Of a stretch of DNA of 64,000 nt, positions 47,971 through 61,100 are shown in pieces. The stretch covers positions 307,709,009 through 307,773,008 of the forward strand of contig CM077671.1 of assembly GCA_039707655.1 (NCBI GenBank). The letters run 5' to 3'. Positions within the stretch are counted from its first letter, which is position 1; each line of letters opens with the position of its first letter. The notes below the pieces were generated by a model, which was given only the letters and a program-made list of their open reading frames with translations, was not told the DNA's origin and ran no database searches. A program made the position numbers and the translations under genes. The DNA comes from Elymus sibiricus (lineage: Eukaryota > Streptophyta > Magnoliopsida > Poales > Poaceae).

Positions 47971-50900
47971 ACTCACCCCCACTCAAAAGAATCTCGTCCC
48001 GGGATTTAGGAGTCGCCGGGAAGAGTGCGGGGTACTCTAGTCGAAGACGGTCCTCTCTTTCCCATGTGGCTTCCTTCTCGGAATGGTGTGACCACTGAAC
48101 CTTGAGAAACTTGATGTTTCGACGTCGAGTGGAATGCTCAGCTTGATCGAGGATACGAATAGGGTATTCTCGATAAGTAAGATTATCTTGGAGATCAAGC
48201 CTTTCGTGGTCCACTTCGCGGACAGGGTCCGAGAAGCAACACCTGAGTTGTGAGACGTGGAAGACATCATGAACCTTGGAAAGATGCGGTGGTAGTTCCA
48301 ATTGGTAGGCAACGTCTCCTCGTTTAGCAAGAATGTGGAAAGGACAAATGTAACGAGGAGCCAACTTGCCCTTGATACCGAATCATTGGGTACCCTTCAG
48401 AGGTGTAACCCGAAGGTAAGCCTTTTCGTCAACTTCAAAGGTCACAGCCTTATGATGGCGATCATATTGGCTCTTTTGACGAGATTGGGTTGTTTTCAAC
48501 TTTTCACGAATAATGCAAACTTGCTCTTCTGCATCCTGGATCATATCCGGGCCAAAGAGTTGCCTCTCTCCGGTTTCTAACCAGTTAAGAGGTATTCGAC
48601 ACCTTCGTCCATAGAGAACTTCAAAAGGGGATTTGCCCAAGCTTGACTGATAACTATTGTTATAAGCAAATTCGGCGAATGGAAGACATTTCTCCCAATT
48701 CATACCGAAAGAGATAACACAAGCTCTGAGCATCTCTTCCAGAATTTGATTGACTCGCTCTACTTGACCACTTGATTGCGGATGGAAAGCAGTGCTAAAG
48801 GATAGATGAGTCCCCATAGCATTCTGGAAGCTTTCCCTGAATCGGGAAGTGAAGATACTTCCACGGTCTGAGTTAATCTCCAAAGGAACACCATGAAGAG
48901 ACACTATTCGAGAAATATATAGATCCGCTAGCTGACTAGCAGTTATACTTTCGCGAACAGGAAGAAAATGAGCCACTTTGGAAAGACGGTCAATGACCAC
49001 AAAGATAGCATTATTCCCTCTCTTGGTCCTGGGAAACCCGGTGATGAAATCCATACCGACCTTATCCCATTTCCATTCAGGAATAGCTAAGGGTTGAAGG
49101 GTGCCAGCAGGCCTTTGATGTTCTGCTTTAATGCGACGACAGACGTCGCAGTTAGCAACGAACTGAGCAATTTCTCTCTTCATTCTGGTCCACCAGAACC
49201 TCTGGCGAAGGTCCTGATACATTTTGGTACTACCAGGATGAATCGTGAGAGGAGAATCATGGGCCTCCTTGAGGATCAGCTGTCGCAGATGTTGTTTCTT
49301 GGGAACCACCAAGCGATTCTCAAAGAAGACAACACCCCGATCATCTACTGAGAAGCATTTAGCATTACCTCCTTTAATGCTCTTCTTGATCCGGGAAATC
49401 CCGGTGTCATGCTTCTGGGCTTCTATGATTTGATCCCTAAGAGTAGGTTTCGCCACCAAGGTGGAAAGGAATCCTTGAGGAACAATGTGAAGGTTTAACT
49501 TCCGAAATTCCTCATAGAGAAGCGGTTGACCTTGTTGTAACATCAAGTTGTTACAATAAGACTTACGACTTAGTGCATATGCCATGACATTGGCTTTCCC
49601 CGGGGTGTAAGTTATCCCTAAGTCATAATTTGTAATCAACTCAACCCACCATATTTGCTTGAGATTCAAATCCGGTTGGGTGAAAATATATTTCAAACTT
49701 TGGTGATCGGTGTAAATATCGCAACGATTACCCAGAAGGTAATGTCGCCATGTCTTAAGTGCATGGACTACAGCTGCAAGCTCAAGATCATGTGTTGGAT
49801 AATTATTCTCACGTGGACGTAACTGTCGAGATGCGTATGCAATCACATGACGATCTTGCAAGAGAATGCAACCTAATCCTTGTCGCGAGGCGTCGCAGTA
49901 GATAACAAAGTCCTTAAAGAAATCTGGTGGCACCAATACGGGAGCAGAAGTCAGGCGTCTTTTTAGTTCCTGAAAACCGTGTTCGCATTGTGGGGTCCAC
50001 TCGAACTTTTTATCTTTCTTGAGGAGTTCAGTAAGATGCTTTGCAACCTTGGAGAAGTTCTCGACAAAGCGGCGACAATAGCTCGCTAAGCCAAGAAAAC
50101 TCCGAACTTGCTTAACCGATTCAGGTTGAGTCCAATCAAGGACGGCCTGAACTCGCTTGAGATTGACAGCAATGCCCTTGCCAGAGATTACGTGGCCTAG
50201 ATAGGTCACTTCTGGTAGCCCGAATTCACACTTGGAGAATTTGGCATACAGGCGATGCTCTCGAAGTTTCGTCAATATCAGCCTGAGATGCTCGGCATGA
50301 TCTTCCCTATTCTTCGAGTATATGAGGATATCGTTGAGATAGGCCACAACGAATTTGTCAAGATACTCCATGAAGATAGAGTTCATCAAGCGAGAGAAGG
50401 TGGCTGGAGCATTGGTTAGTCCGAAGGACATAACTGTGTACTCGTATTGGCCATAACGAGTAACGAAAGCCATTTTTGGAATGTCCCCGTTCTTGATCTT
50501 GATTTGATGGTATCCCAACCTCCAATCCATCTTAGAAAACACTGAGGATCCAGCGAGTTGATCATACAAATCGTTGATCCTGGGGAGCGGTTACTTGTTC
50601 TCTATTGTGACCAGGTTCACTGGTCGATAATCTACAACCATCCGGTCCGTTCCATCCTTCTTCTTAACGAAGAGGACGGGGCAAGCCCAAGGAGAAGAAC
50701 TAGGGCGGATGAATCCCTTTTTTCAAGGCCTCGTCGAGTTGTTTCTTTAGCTCGGCTAGTTCTAAGGGTGCCATCTTATAGGGTCTTTTGGCTATTGGGA
50801 CAGTCCCTGGAATGAGGTCTATCACAAACTCTACATCCCTGTCAGGTGGAATTCCTGGCAGTTCCTCTGGAAAGACATCCGGGAAGTCATGGACCACCGG

Positions 50901-52414
50901 AATATCCTCAAGCTCTGGAAGAGGGCTAGCGTTGAGGGAATAGAGTTGGTGCTTAGCCACTCGAGTTGAGAAGGTGACTATCTCACCTGATGGATGTGTA
51001 AGTTGAACATTCCTAGTATGAGTATCAATCTTGGCGTAATGAGCTGACATCCAGTCCATACCCAAGATGATGTTGATGTCCAAAGACTTCAGAGCTATCA
51101 GGGAAGCCAAGAAGACTAGCCTATCCATGAGAATCTCATTGTCATGGCTCACTCTAGAAGTTTGCCATTTTGATCCAGGAGTCTGAACTACTAATGGAGT
51201 GGGCATATCACAAAAAGTCATGTTATGCAACTGTGCATAACTTTCTGAGATGAATGAATGAGATGCACCAGTGTCAAATAGAACAGATGTTGGATGACTA
51301 TTGACAAGGAGCGTACCAAGCACAACGTCAGGGTCATCATGGGCTTCTTCAAGGGTGACGTTGTTCGCTAGTCCATGAGCAGGAGTTGGCTTCACGTAAT
51401 AAGCCTTGCCCGGCTTACCACGTCCAGCAGGCTTGGAGTTGTTCTGAGGACACTCACGAGAGTAGTGCCCGAGCTCTCCGCATTTGTAGCAGATCACAGT
51501 TGAAGACCTCGGAGCAGCATTAGTAGCAGGACCACCATAGGGTTTAGCTGGAGGGTTGGCCTGATTTGGGCGAGGCGCCTCATAGGATGGCCTCGCAGTG
51601 TACCTTGATGGCAAAGCGGTGTTGGGCACCCACACCCGACGCTTATGGGATCCTGAGTCAGATGAGGAGCTGAAGTCACGAGAGTGCTTCTTGGTTGCCT
51701 CGTAGTCGGTCTGACCAGTCTCGGCATTGATAGCCTTGTTGACAAGACCCTGGAAGGTAGCGCACTCATGCAAGCGCAGATCATGACGGAGCTTGGGGCT
51801 AAGTCCCTTGCGGAACCTAGCTTGCTTCTTGGCGTCAGTTGACACCTCCTCCGGTGCATAGCGGGCAAGATTGCCGAACTCACGGCTGTAAGCATCCACT
51901 GTCAGCTTACCCCGAGTGAAGGCACAGAACTCCTCTCTCTTACGGTCCATCAGACCTTTTGGAATATGGTGGGTGCGGAAGGCACTGCTGAAGTCAGCCC
52001 AAGTTGTTGCTGGACCCTCTGGGCGCATAGCTTCATAATTTTCCCGCCACTGATTGGCGGGGCCCTCAAGGAAGTACGCGGCAAAGGTCACCTTGTCAGC
52101 TTCTGCCACATTTGCAGAACGGATCTTGCGAGTCATGCTGGAAAGCCAATCATCCGCGTCGAGGGGGTCGACGGAATGATGGAACTTTGGCGGGTACAGC
52201 TTCATAAAGTCATTGAGGGACACTGCATCATTGCATGGCTGTCGTGCAGTATTCTGTTCAATACGCTCCACAGTCGGTTGGTCTCTCTCTTGTTCCTCTC
52301 TGCCTCAAGCATCACTTCCGCCAAAGATGGCGGGTGAGGCAGGTTCTCTTGCCTTGCTCCACTGCCCTCGCCCTACTCATAAGCAGGAGCGGGGTTGTTC
52401 CTAGTGGAAACCAT
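47957..52414 (-). pseudogene. Broken gag-pol polyprotein of element F
   Basis: The likely ATG is at 52414 and the stop at 47957, inside the 3' LTR. In the 50700-52271 part, the gag core is followed by a CCHC knuckle, [14 protein letters not shown] (residues 261-274 of that frame), and the protease motif LFDTGAS (about 331-337). RT, RNase H and integrase follow in 48383-50569, with an HHCC zinc finger and a DDE core (MDF, SDRG, ERVN), then a chromodomain near 48010-48170. Breaks: TAG at 52373, a shift near 52280, a 1-base shift in a homopolymer at 50715-50723, TAA at 50591 and TGA at 48383. The RT active site reads YLND (codon 50333-50335) instead of the usual IDD type, and an RNase H Asp reads Tyr (49577-49579). 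It would act in cytoplasmic particles if intact. Confidence 0.92.
47971..47984 (-). other. Element F polypurine tract
   Basis: On the minus strand GAGTGGGGGTGAGT borders the 3' LTR. Confidence 0.75.
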
Positions 52415-52751
52415 CCTGGGAAAACAAAACCCGCATCTTAGACAAGGAAGACATCAACTCTATCATAGGAGATGCGGAATGTACTGGACAACATGGAATG
52501 CAGGGGTAAACACCCAAACAACATGGTAATAAGCAAACTGCCATATATACACCATGATATAGTTCAGTACAAACCCAAGCTGAAGTACAAGCTAGTGAGA
52601 AGATAATACAACTCATCGAAGGCATTACAAGCTCCCTATACATTATTTTTCTACACCTCCAGAACTCAACTCACACCTCAGTCATATTCCACAAGACGCA
52701 CAGGACTATGGACATACAACTGCTACAATACTACTACCTCCACTCACGAAC
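52415..52751 (-). other. Element F spacer between ORF0 and gag
   Basis: 337 bases with no recognisable gene or site. Confidence 0.6.
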
Positions 52752-53546
52752 TCAAGCCTCTGCGTAGAACATCTCATACAGGTTACCCCCGTGACCTGGG
52801 AGCTGAACCTGAGGGTCTGGAAACACCCTAGCCTGAGATCCCTAGGGTCCATAGGGACACGGATGTGGCCTAGGCCCCCTGGCTGGCGGCAACAGAGGTC
52901 CCCAAAGAGGAACAATGCCTTCAACGTCAGGCCAGTCTATGCGAGCTGGTAGATGAGTCCGAAGCAGGCTCAACATATCCATATTACCATAACCAGTCTG
53001 AACGACTGGAGCTAGCTGCATCAAGGTGGTCCAAAGATGTGCACGTGTAGCATAAAGCTCCATGCGAAGAGCACGTGCATCACGATCCCTGTTCTCCAAC
53101 AACTGAGCAGTCACCTGAAACCTAGGATCCTCATGAGAGTGATCATAGTAGGCTGCACTAAGATATCCATCCTCTCCTCCTAGTGTCGCTGGAATATAGC
53201 AGAACTATGTGCCCTGAAGTAGACCATGGTGAGCTCTCATGATGGTCAGCATCGTATAAGCGTCCTCCTTAACTGCCATATCAATGGTAACTCCTAATCC
53301 ATAAGCCCAATGGAGCGGTTCCACAGCTCCAGGGTAAGATGGATAAATCCTAACAGTACAGAGGTACTGGCTCTGATTGAAGTCGCGGTACTGCTCCTCC
53401 ACTGTGTACTCAGGGTACCAGCGGTAACCGGTCTCCATCATGACTCTGACCAACATAGCCGTGTGACCCGGTACATCAATGCACCTGATCAAACGGACCA
53501 CCTGATGAGAAGGACGGGAAGGCATCTGAAACAGAGGATAATGCAA
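52752..53546 (-). pseudogene. Extra ORF before gag (ORF0-like) in element F, two stops
   Basis: One frame runs from an ATG at 53546 to TGA at 52752-52754, 264 codons, interrupted only by TAG at 53205-53207 and another at about 52842. The sequence stays in one frame across both stops, which suggests a formerly coding gene. The protein has many Tyr and His residues at the start (about residues 40-70), a middle rich in Arg and Leu, and a Pro-rich end (LLPPARGPRPHPCP). I recognise no domain. Rice elements RIRE3 and RIRE8 are reported to have an ORF0 before gag (from memory); homology is untested. Confidence 0.5.
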
Positions 53547-53952
53547 AGTGCATTAGAGATCCTAGCAGAAATCGGACAGCATAACGGCTGAAAATGCTCA
53601 AAAACAATTTTGAGACATCCTACAAAAGATTGGATAGCATAACCACTCAACTTTCTAGCTTCAAGATTCTAACCAACTGATTGCCACACAGAAACAATAC
53701 TTGAAACTGGAGTTGACTCTCAAGCAACTTAGTCTACAAGTCCAAGGTTAGTAACTCGTCATCCTGAGAGGTAGATAAGAAGCCTAGCTCTTAACCCCGT
53801 AGAAAAGAAGAGGGTGGCTCAGAATAGAATGACTCGGGAAGAGGAGTAAAAAGAGCCTTACGTTCCCTTCCACAATCAATTCCCTTACATAACTAAAGCA
53901 TTTCTGGACTCAACTTCGACCAGTTTGGATTGGTAATCCTATAGTCAGCCAG
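53547..53952 (-). other. Element F 5' leader
   Basis: About 400 bases between primer site and ORF0, without a recognisable gene. It may include packaging signals (inference). Confidence 0.5.
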
Positions 53953-53965
53953 GCTCTGATACCAA
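53953..53965 (-). other. Element F primer binding site (tRNA-iMet)
   Basis: On the minus strand TGGTATCAGAGCC lies 3 bases after the 5' LTR, the complement of the initiator tRNA-Met 3' end. Confidence 0.88.
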
Positions 53966-53968
53966 CGC

Positions 53969-56900
53969 TGTCGGGACCCCGATCCTAAGCCATAAGAATC
54001 TAGCATGTAACACATCACATCACATTCGGCCTCACGCACGGTTATCCCCATGGCTGTCACCTTACCTTGGTCGGGACCGTTTGCGGCTTTTGGCTCACGT
54101 ATGTGAATATGTTGCTAGCATTCAACTGTCAAAGAACCCGGGTCGACATGACTAGTCGTAGAACCCAAGTGGCACATCCGTACAGGGATAGGCATACGTA
54201 ACCCAACAATGCAGGTGCCGGTCATCAGCATGTGTAGACGAGTCATAGCAAGCTACAGGGACTCCATTACGCCGTGAGACATTTCTGTCCTCAACTGCGC
54301 GTAGACGAGTCATAGCAGGCTACATGGACTCCATTACACTGCGAGACATTTCCCCGAAGGGACAGACACAACAGCAAAGAAGGATACACGCCGGTCAATC
54401 AATGTGTCCGGAGCAGTAGCAAGCTACCAAGGCTCATTGGAAGCACAAAGAGGCATTTCCCCGTAAAGAGTACTACAAAGACACACAACTAGGTGTCGAA
54501 TCCCATACATACTGTTACACGTCACACGTACGCACAACATGTCTGATATGCATAGATACAACTATGGCATCACAACATAACCATACAACAACACAACATT
54601 TATTAGAAGGCTCAGAAGAGCCTTACATAATATGTTCATACAGGTAGGGGTCACATGACCCGACACTCAAGTCATACAAACAAGTTCATACAAACCAAGC
54701 GGAAGCTTAAAGCTGTCTGAGTACAGACAGATGAAAGGTAAAAAGGCATAAAGCCTGACTATCTACAGCCCAACCCAGGGCATCAGATCATAGCTGGGAT
54801 ACCAGCTACTCGGCGTCATCGACGTCTAGGTAGAACCCACCAGATGGGTCCTGGTTATCATCTGCAACAGTTATTAAGCAAACATGAGTACAATCGTACT
54901 CAGCAAATCTTTAAAGCAGACCTAGGCTATTCATGCTCATGATTGAACAAGGGGAGTAGTGGGGTTCATGCAGCAAGCCAGCTTTGACTCTTGGTTATCC
55001 TATACTACGACTACTAGTTCTTTGAACAAGTTTTGAGATAGCGCACACGAGTCCACTAACACCACATCAATACTCTACCATGGATCCGTCCCCGTCACCC
55101 ACGAGAGTGCCATCCACGGTAATCACACTTGTCTTGTTACTTTTATGAGTAGCCATTAAATTGTCTATGAACAGCATAAGTTTCCAAGTCGTCCATATCC
55201 GAGGATGCGGCTATTCGAACAGATTTATACCCTGCAGGGGTGTACTTCTTCACACACGCTCTCGCCACTTATCGCTGAGTGCACATAAAAATAGGCACCT
55301 CGGCAACCTTCAAGCGGAGGCCCAATGAGGGAGTCGGCCACGAATGTCAAACACACAAGACCCTAGTCCAGGCTATCGCCTATTTGAGACTGAACCCGCA
55401 CGGAAGTCCGGCCGAAGTTTCCGCTACGGCCCCAAACGATGTGTGCAGGGTTCCCAAGCCCACCATTCGGGTGACCCTTGGTACACCGTGCCACTGCCTA
55501 CGGCGTCGTAGCCCACCCTAAGGTCAGCGCTACGCACGGCCTCCAGCATAGCTACAAACACCAAAAACTACTTGCAACACCTGGACCGAGGACTAGGCGG
55601 TTGATAAGTCGAGAGGGGTCGAGTTACCGAAACCCAATGTGTGGTAGTAACTAGTCTTGGATCACAAACACGGAACTCAGTTCCTAAGAACGGTCCCAAT
55701 GAGACAACCCGCTATGTACTCCTACATAGCCTCTCATCGCTACCTTTACCAAATCAGGTTCATCATCTAGTTCATCACATCAGAACAACACTGTTTCACT
55801 CCGGTTCATCACCCAGATGAATCAGACCTGACACAACTCTAAGCATAGCAAGCATAGCAGGTAAAGCACATCAAGGCTCAAGCATCTACCAGGTATGCTA
55901 GGTTACTTGGTTTAGCTATTTACTGTGACAATGACAGGTCATGCAGAGGAATGGGTTCAACTACCGAAATAGGTACAGTTGAAATGTATAGTCCTAATGC
56001 AATAAACGAGAGCAGGAGCGAGAGAGTGGGATGTTATTGGAATGATCAATGAGGTTTCTTGACTTGCAGGTTGGCGGGGAGGTACTCTCCTTCAGAGGGA
56101 TACTCACGGGTATCTAATGGAGCAGAACCTACCGCGACATAGACGGAGTAACAATCAATACACGGCAAGTGCGGCAATATGATGCATGGTCATGACATGG
56201 CAACATGGTATGAATGGGCTAATGCATCTAGTATCAGGTTTAAATGAAGCTGGTTTGAAACTAGGTTCAAATTCAACTCCATGTATTATGTCACATGTTG
56301 CTTTTATGCAAAATGCCAATGTTCTCCTATTTAGGTTGCTCTATCATGCATGATAATAGCACCAATGGATTCTTTGGATTTTTCTGATAATTTTTCATAT
56401 ATAAATTATTTCAATCTGAGTTTAAGATTAATTTCTAAGAATTTTAGAAGTTTTATCCATTTTCTGGAATTATTATAAATCAAAAGTCTTTATTGCGTCA
56501 GCACTGCATCAGCATTGCGTCAGCACTGCATCAGCATTACGTCAGCTGGTCAAACGACCGTTGCCAGGTCAAACCTGACCAGTGGGGCCCACTGGTCAGT
56601 GACACGGGCACTAAGAGTGATTAAAATTAATCTTTATACATAATTAGTGGGACTGGGCCCACTGTCAGTGGGTGATTAAGTTAATTAAACTAATTAATTA
56701 ATTTTAACCTTAACCCAAATTAACCAGGGGCTTGGCCCCACCTGCCAGTGACCCAGGGGGGTCAACCCCATGGTCAAACTGGTCGGACTCGCCGGCGTTG
56801 AGCCGCCGGTGACCACAGAGACGGAGGAGGGGTCGGGTTTCGCCCTCCGACGACCAAAACAACGGCGGAGGGGGTCTAACGAACGCCCGCACGTGTGCGC

Positions 56901-58102
56901 ATCCAACGGAACGCATCCCAGGGGCTGAGATGGCCCAGAGCGTCACCGGCGACGAGCTTGGAGGCTGCCGGAGCTCGGGCGAGCTCGAGGTCGATGGCAC
57001 AGCGCGCAAAACAGCAAGGGCTTGGCTCCTACAACATCTACACGGCTCCACGAACTCGATGGTGGCCTCAGGAGGACCACATGGACACCGGAACGTCGCC
57101 GGTTTCGATGGAATCAGAGGCTACAGCTCAGGATCGACCAGGGAAAGAGGGGGAACGGGACCAGAGGCTCACGGCGATCTCATAGCCGTTGAAAGCATGC
57201 TCGGGGACGGCCTGATAATGACGAATTGACGACGGCGGCTTTGGTGGCCGGAGGAGGAAGACGAGCTCGGGGCGGCGATGGGGAGCTTCTGGTGTCGAGC
57301 TGGTCGGCGTGGAGGTCGAGGGCGACGAGGCAGAGCTCGTGGGGTGGTCAGCGAGGCGAGGCAGCGGCTGGAGAGGTGAAGCTACGGCGGCGAGCTTGCG
57401 GGTGCGGCGGCCATGGTGACAGAGGGCGAGGGAGAGAGGGAGCAGAGGGGCGAAGCAAGAGAGGCGTGCACGGGAGGCCCTCGCGGCGTCCTTACCGCCT
57501 CGCGGCGAAACGACGGAAGCAGGAGGTGGCGCGCGCGCGTGCTGGCGCGCTGCGGCCACGCGCCCAGCCTCCTGACGCCAGGAGGACGACGACATAGCTG
57601 GGCCAGATGGGCCGGCCTGGCCTGGGCCTCAGGTAGGCTTCTGTTGCCCTTTTTCTATTTTGTTTCTGTTTTCTATTTTCTATTTTCTGACATTTGTTTT
57701 ATTTTGTATGGGCACAAATCCCTAGCACAAAATTACTAAGATATTTTGTAGAATATAGTTTGAATATTTCAAACTTCCACAAAAAGTTTCAGCATTTTTG
57801 AATCCACTAAATATTTATAATGCTTTTGTTGATTATTTTCAGAAGCCTTATTGGATTAATTAAAATGCCAAATGTGTTATGAAAATAAAATGCACCTCTG
57901 AAATATTGTTGCCAATATTTATCAGACATGGTGGGCATTTTTTATGGGCATTTTGGATTCATTGAAAAACACAGGTATTTGATTTGGTTTAAATCAGGTG
58001 AGGTGCTAGGGTTTCTGTTGATCCCCATTTCATCTTGATGAAATTTAAACATGATGCACACTCTAGGTAGCACAATGCAAGGGGGAAACTAGGGATGTGA
58101 CA
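53969..58102 (-). repeat. Element F 5' LTR (4134 bp)
   Basis: Same ends as the partner. It includes the 237-base segment missing from the left copy and a 22-base tandem repeat at 56495-56538. Confidence 0.92.
56495..56538. repeat. 22-bp tandem repeat in F 5' LTR
   Basis: Two exact copies of a 22-base unit beginning GCGTCAGCACTGCATCAGC, followed by a partial third. The left LTR has about one copy near 46384-46406. Confidence 0.75.
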
Positions 58103-58107
58103 GATGC

Positions 58108-58171
58108 TCTCTTGCATGTTCCAATTACTACTTTTTACGTGAGCATCATTGAAATCATCATGCCTAGCTAA
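58108..58171 (+). pseudogene. Acidic protein of element E, 3' part after F
   Basis: Completes the codon split at 44123 and continues 21 codons to TAA at 58169-58171. The DNA closely matches the sequence just after the D stop codon. Confidence 0.55.
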
Positions 58172-61100
58172 AAGGCTTTAAAGAAAAGCGCTTGTTGGGA
58201 GACAACCCAACACTTTTCCTTTCTGTTTTTGTGTATTCACATGATTAATCTACTGTAGTAATCATGTTTTGTGTCTTTTATTTCAATAAAGTGCCAAGTA
58301 AAGCCTTTGGGATGACTCACAAGATGAGTAGAATTGATGCTCAACCAAAACAGAAACTTTTGACTCCAGTACAAGAATTTTCATTTTTTACTGGAGAGTG
58401 ATAATGATCTAAAAAAATTACACAGTCTTCCTATACAAATTCTTCAGGTTGTCCTAATGTTTCAGAATTTTTAGAGACAGGTAAGTATGGTTACACTACA
58501 GATCTTCACAAACTGTTTTGTTTTTGACAGATTCTATTTTGCACGCATAGTTTGCTTGTTTTAGTGTTCCCATAGCTTATATTTAGTGGTATAAATTATG
58601 GGAATGGTAGAATACAGTAGGTATTATTTGATAAAAATTATGAATCCTGTCTTGACAGTACCAAAGTGAATGATCTTTATTTATTATACTAACCCATCTC
58701 ACGAAGTTCCGTTAAGTTTTGTGTGATTGAAGTTTTCAAGTTTTGGGTGTGACACCAATATAAGGAGAATAAGGAGTGACAAGAACCTAAGCTTGCGGAT
58801 GCACAAGGCACCCCCAAGGTAATATACAAGGAAGACTCAAGCACCTAAGCTTGGGGCATCCCCTCTTTCGTCTTCAACATTATCGGTATATCTTACTTAG
58901 AGCTATATTTTTATTCGTCACATAATATGTAGTTTGCTTGGATTGTCATTATATTTTGTTATTTTATGTTAGGTGTTATTTATAATCTTGTTTTTCAATA
59001 AAAAGTTCCAAGAATTGCCTTAGGATGCTTGCATTGCATGTTTGATGTGTGTTGTGTAAAAACAGAAACTTTTGTTGTAGTGTTTGAATTTTCATATTTT
59101 CCTAGAACGTGGAAAGTTTCTGAATTTTTTACACAGTATTTTCATATAAATTATTTAGCCTGTCCTAAATTGTGAGAACTTTTTGAGTTACAGAAGTACA
59201 CTGGTTTAATAGATTGCTAAGACTGTTCTGTTTGGACAGATTGTTGTCATAGTTTTGTTATCTACTTATCCTATAGTTTCCATAGCCTATATTGGTAGAT
59301 ATAAATTGTGGAAATGATATTATACAGTAGATAATTTTTGGAAATTATTATGCAACTTGTCTTGGCAGTACATGAAGTGTTGATTTATTCTTATGTGTAC
59401 TAACCTATTTCACGAGTTCTTTTTGAGTTTTGTGTGGATGAAGTTTTTGAGAATAGGTGAAACCATGATATGAGAGGATTGAACGAGATACAAAAGCTCA
59501 AGCTTGGGGATGCCCAAGGCACCCCAAGTAAATATTTCAAGAAGTCTCAAGCATCTAATCTTGGGGATGCTACGCATCCCACCTCTCTTCGTCAACTATC
59601 GGTTAGCCTATGTTGAGCCTAAATTCTTACTCGTTCACATGATATGTGCTATTCTTGGAGTGCTATTTTTATTTTGCTTGCTGTTTAATAAAATACTCAG
59701 AACTGAAAATATTTATTGAGAGAGAGAGCCCTCACATAGCTACTTGATTGTTTACCTACTCATTGATATTCACTCATATCTTTTGAAGAGTAGTTTGATG
59801 TTTACTCTTGAGCTTCACTTATATCCTATGAGTAAATTGTGAATCAATGAAATATCATAAATATGAAATTATCAATGTGCTTTATGCTTAGTAGTAGCTT
59901 CACATCTGGTTTAGAAAGTAAAATCTATTGAAGTTTGACAATCACAATATTGGTCATACAAGCAATTCGTGAATGATTAGTGTAAGGAAGAGAACTTTCA
60001 CATACAATTATATTATCTTGGACATCTTCTATGATTGTGAATACCCATTAATTATTTTCAAACTTGAGAAAATTAGTTGAAGTTGGACAAGGAAGACAAC
60101 GTAATGAGTTATGGTTGTGTATATTTGCATAGAAGTTATATTGTTATGGATCCTCCAACATGTGGTATTTGCTTAGGATCTTTTGCTAGCCAAAAATTCG
60201 TACTAAGTAGAGATACTACTTGTGCATCCAAAAACCCTTAAGCCCAGTTTCTTGCCATGAGAGTTCACTATATCTACCTATATGCGGTATTACCCTGTCG
60301 TTCCAAGTAAATTTGCATGTGCCACCTCTAAAATTTCAAATGAGCATCTATTTTGTGTGCCTCGACCGCTCATGGAGCGACAGGGGGTGGTCAGTATCTT
60401 CCATGTTAAGCGGGTTATTCTCATGATGAGTGTTTATTCACTCGTCCTTGCACGAGAGGGGCGGTAATAGGGATTCCCAGTCTCGAAATCAAAAAAATGC
60501 AAATAATTAAACAAAACTCCCCCAGGAATGTTGTTGGTATGGACGGTACCCGTGAATTCGGCTATCCGTGGAGTGTGTTTGTTGGCGGAGGGGGAGTAAA
60601 CCTTACCGCTTGGGAACCGCCGCTAATGTGTTTAACATGGAAGATATTGATAACTCTTGGTCGTAACGTTGACAGGAAGGGTGCACCTCCCAAAATTATA
60701 TTTATCTCCGATTTAAACTTTGAGCTCTGGCACCTCTGCAAATCCCTGCGTCCCTCTACGAAGGGCCTATCTTTTACTTTTCAGTATTTAATTTTATGCA
60801 AGAGTCAATAGTATGCATTTTCATTGCAACCTCGATTATTCTCTAGTTGGCAAGCATCATGTGGTGGGGAAAGATCTAGGCACATATGGCCAGTCAAATA
60901 TATTTGATCATGACTTACTATTGTTGACAATTATCTCTATGATAAATGAGTTGGGAGGCAAAACATTAAGCCCCTATCTTTCTCTGTGTTTGATGGATGC
61001 CATTTGTTCTAAAAATATGCTTTGAGTACTAGCAATCATAGAAGACTATATGATGATTGAGTATGTGGAGCTCTGACTTAGACTTTGTTGAGAATAAGTT

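Larger units (their letters stand above)
44124..58102 (-). mobile_element. Element F: chromovirus (Ty3/gypsy) with gag-pol and an extra ORF
   Basis: LTRs 44124-47970 and 53969-58102 are flanked by the perfect duplication gatgc (44119-44123 and 58103-58107). On the minus strand the order is 5' LTR, tRNA-iMet primer site, extra ORF, gag-pol ending in a chromodomain, polypurine tract and 3' LTR. Pol order (RT, RNase H, integrase) and the chromodomain place it among chromoviruses; the 4-kb LTR points to the Tekay/Del group (inference). Nonsense, frameshift and active-site changes show it is defective. Confidence 0.95.
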
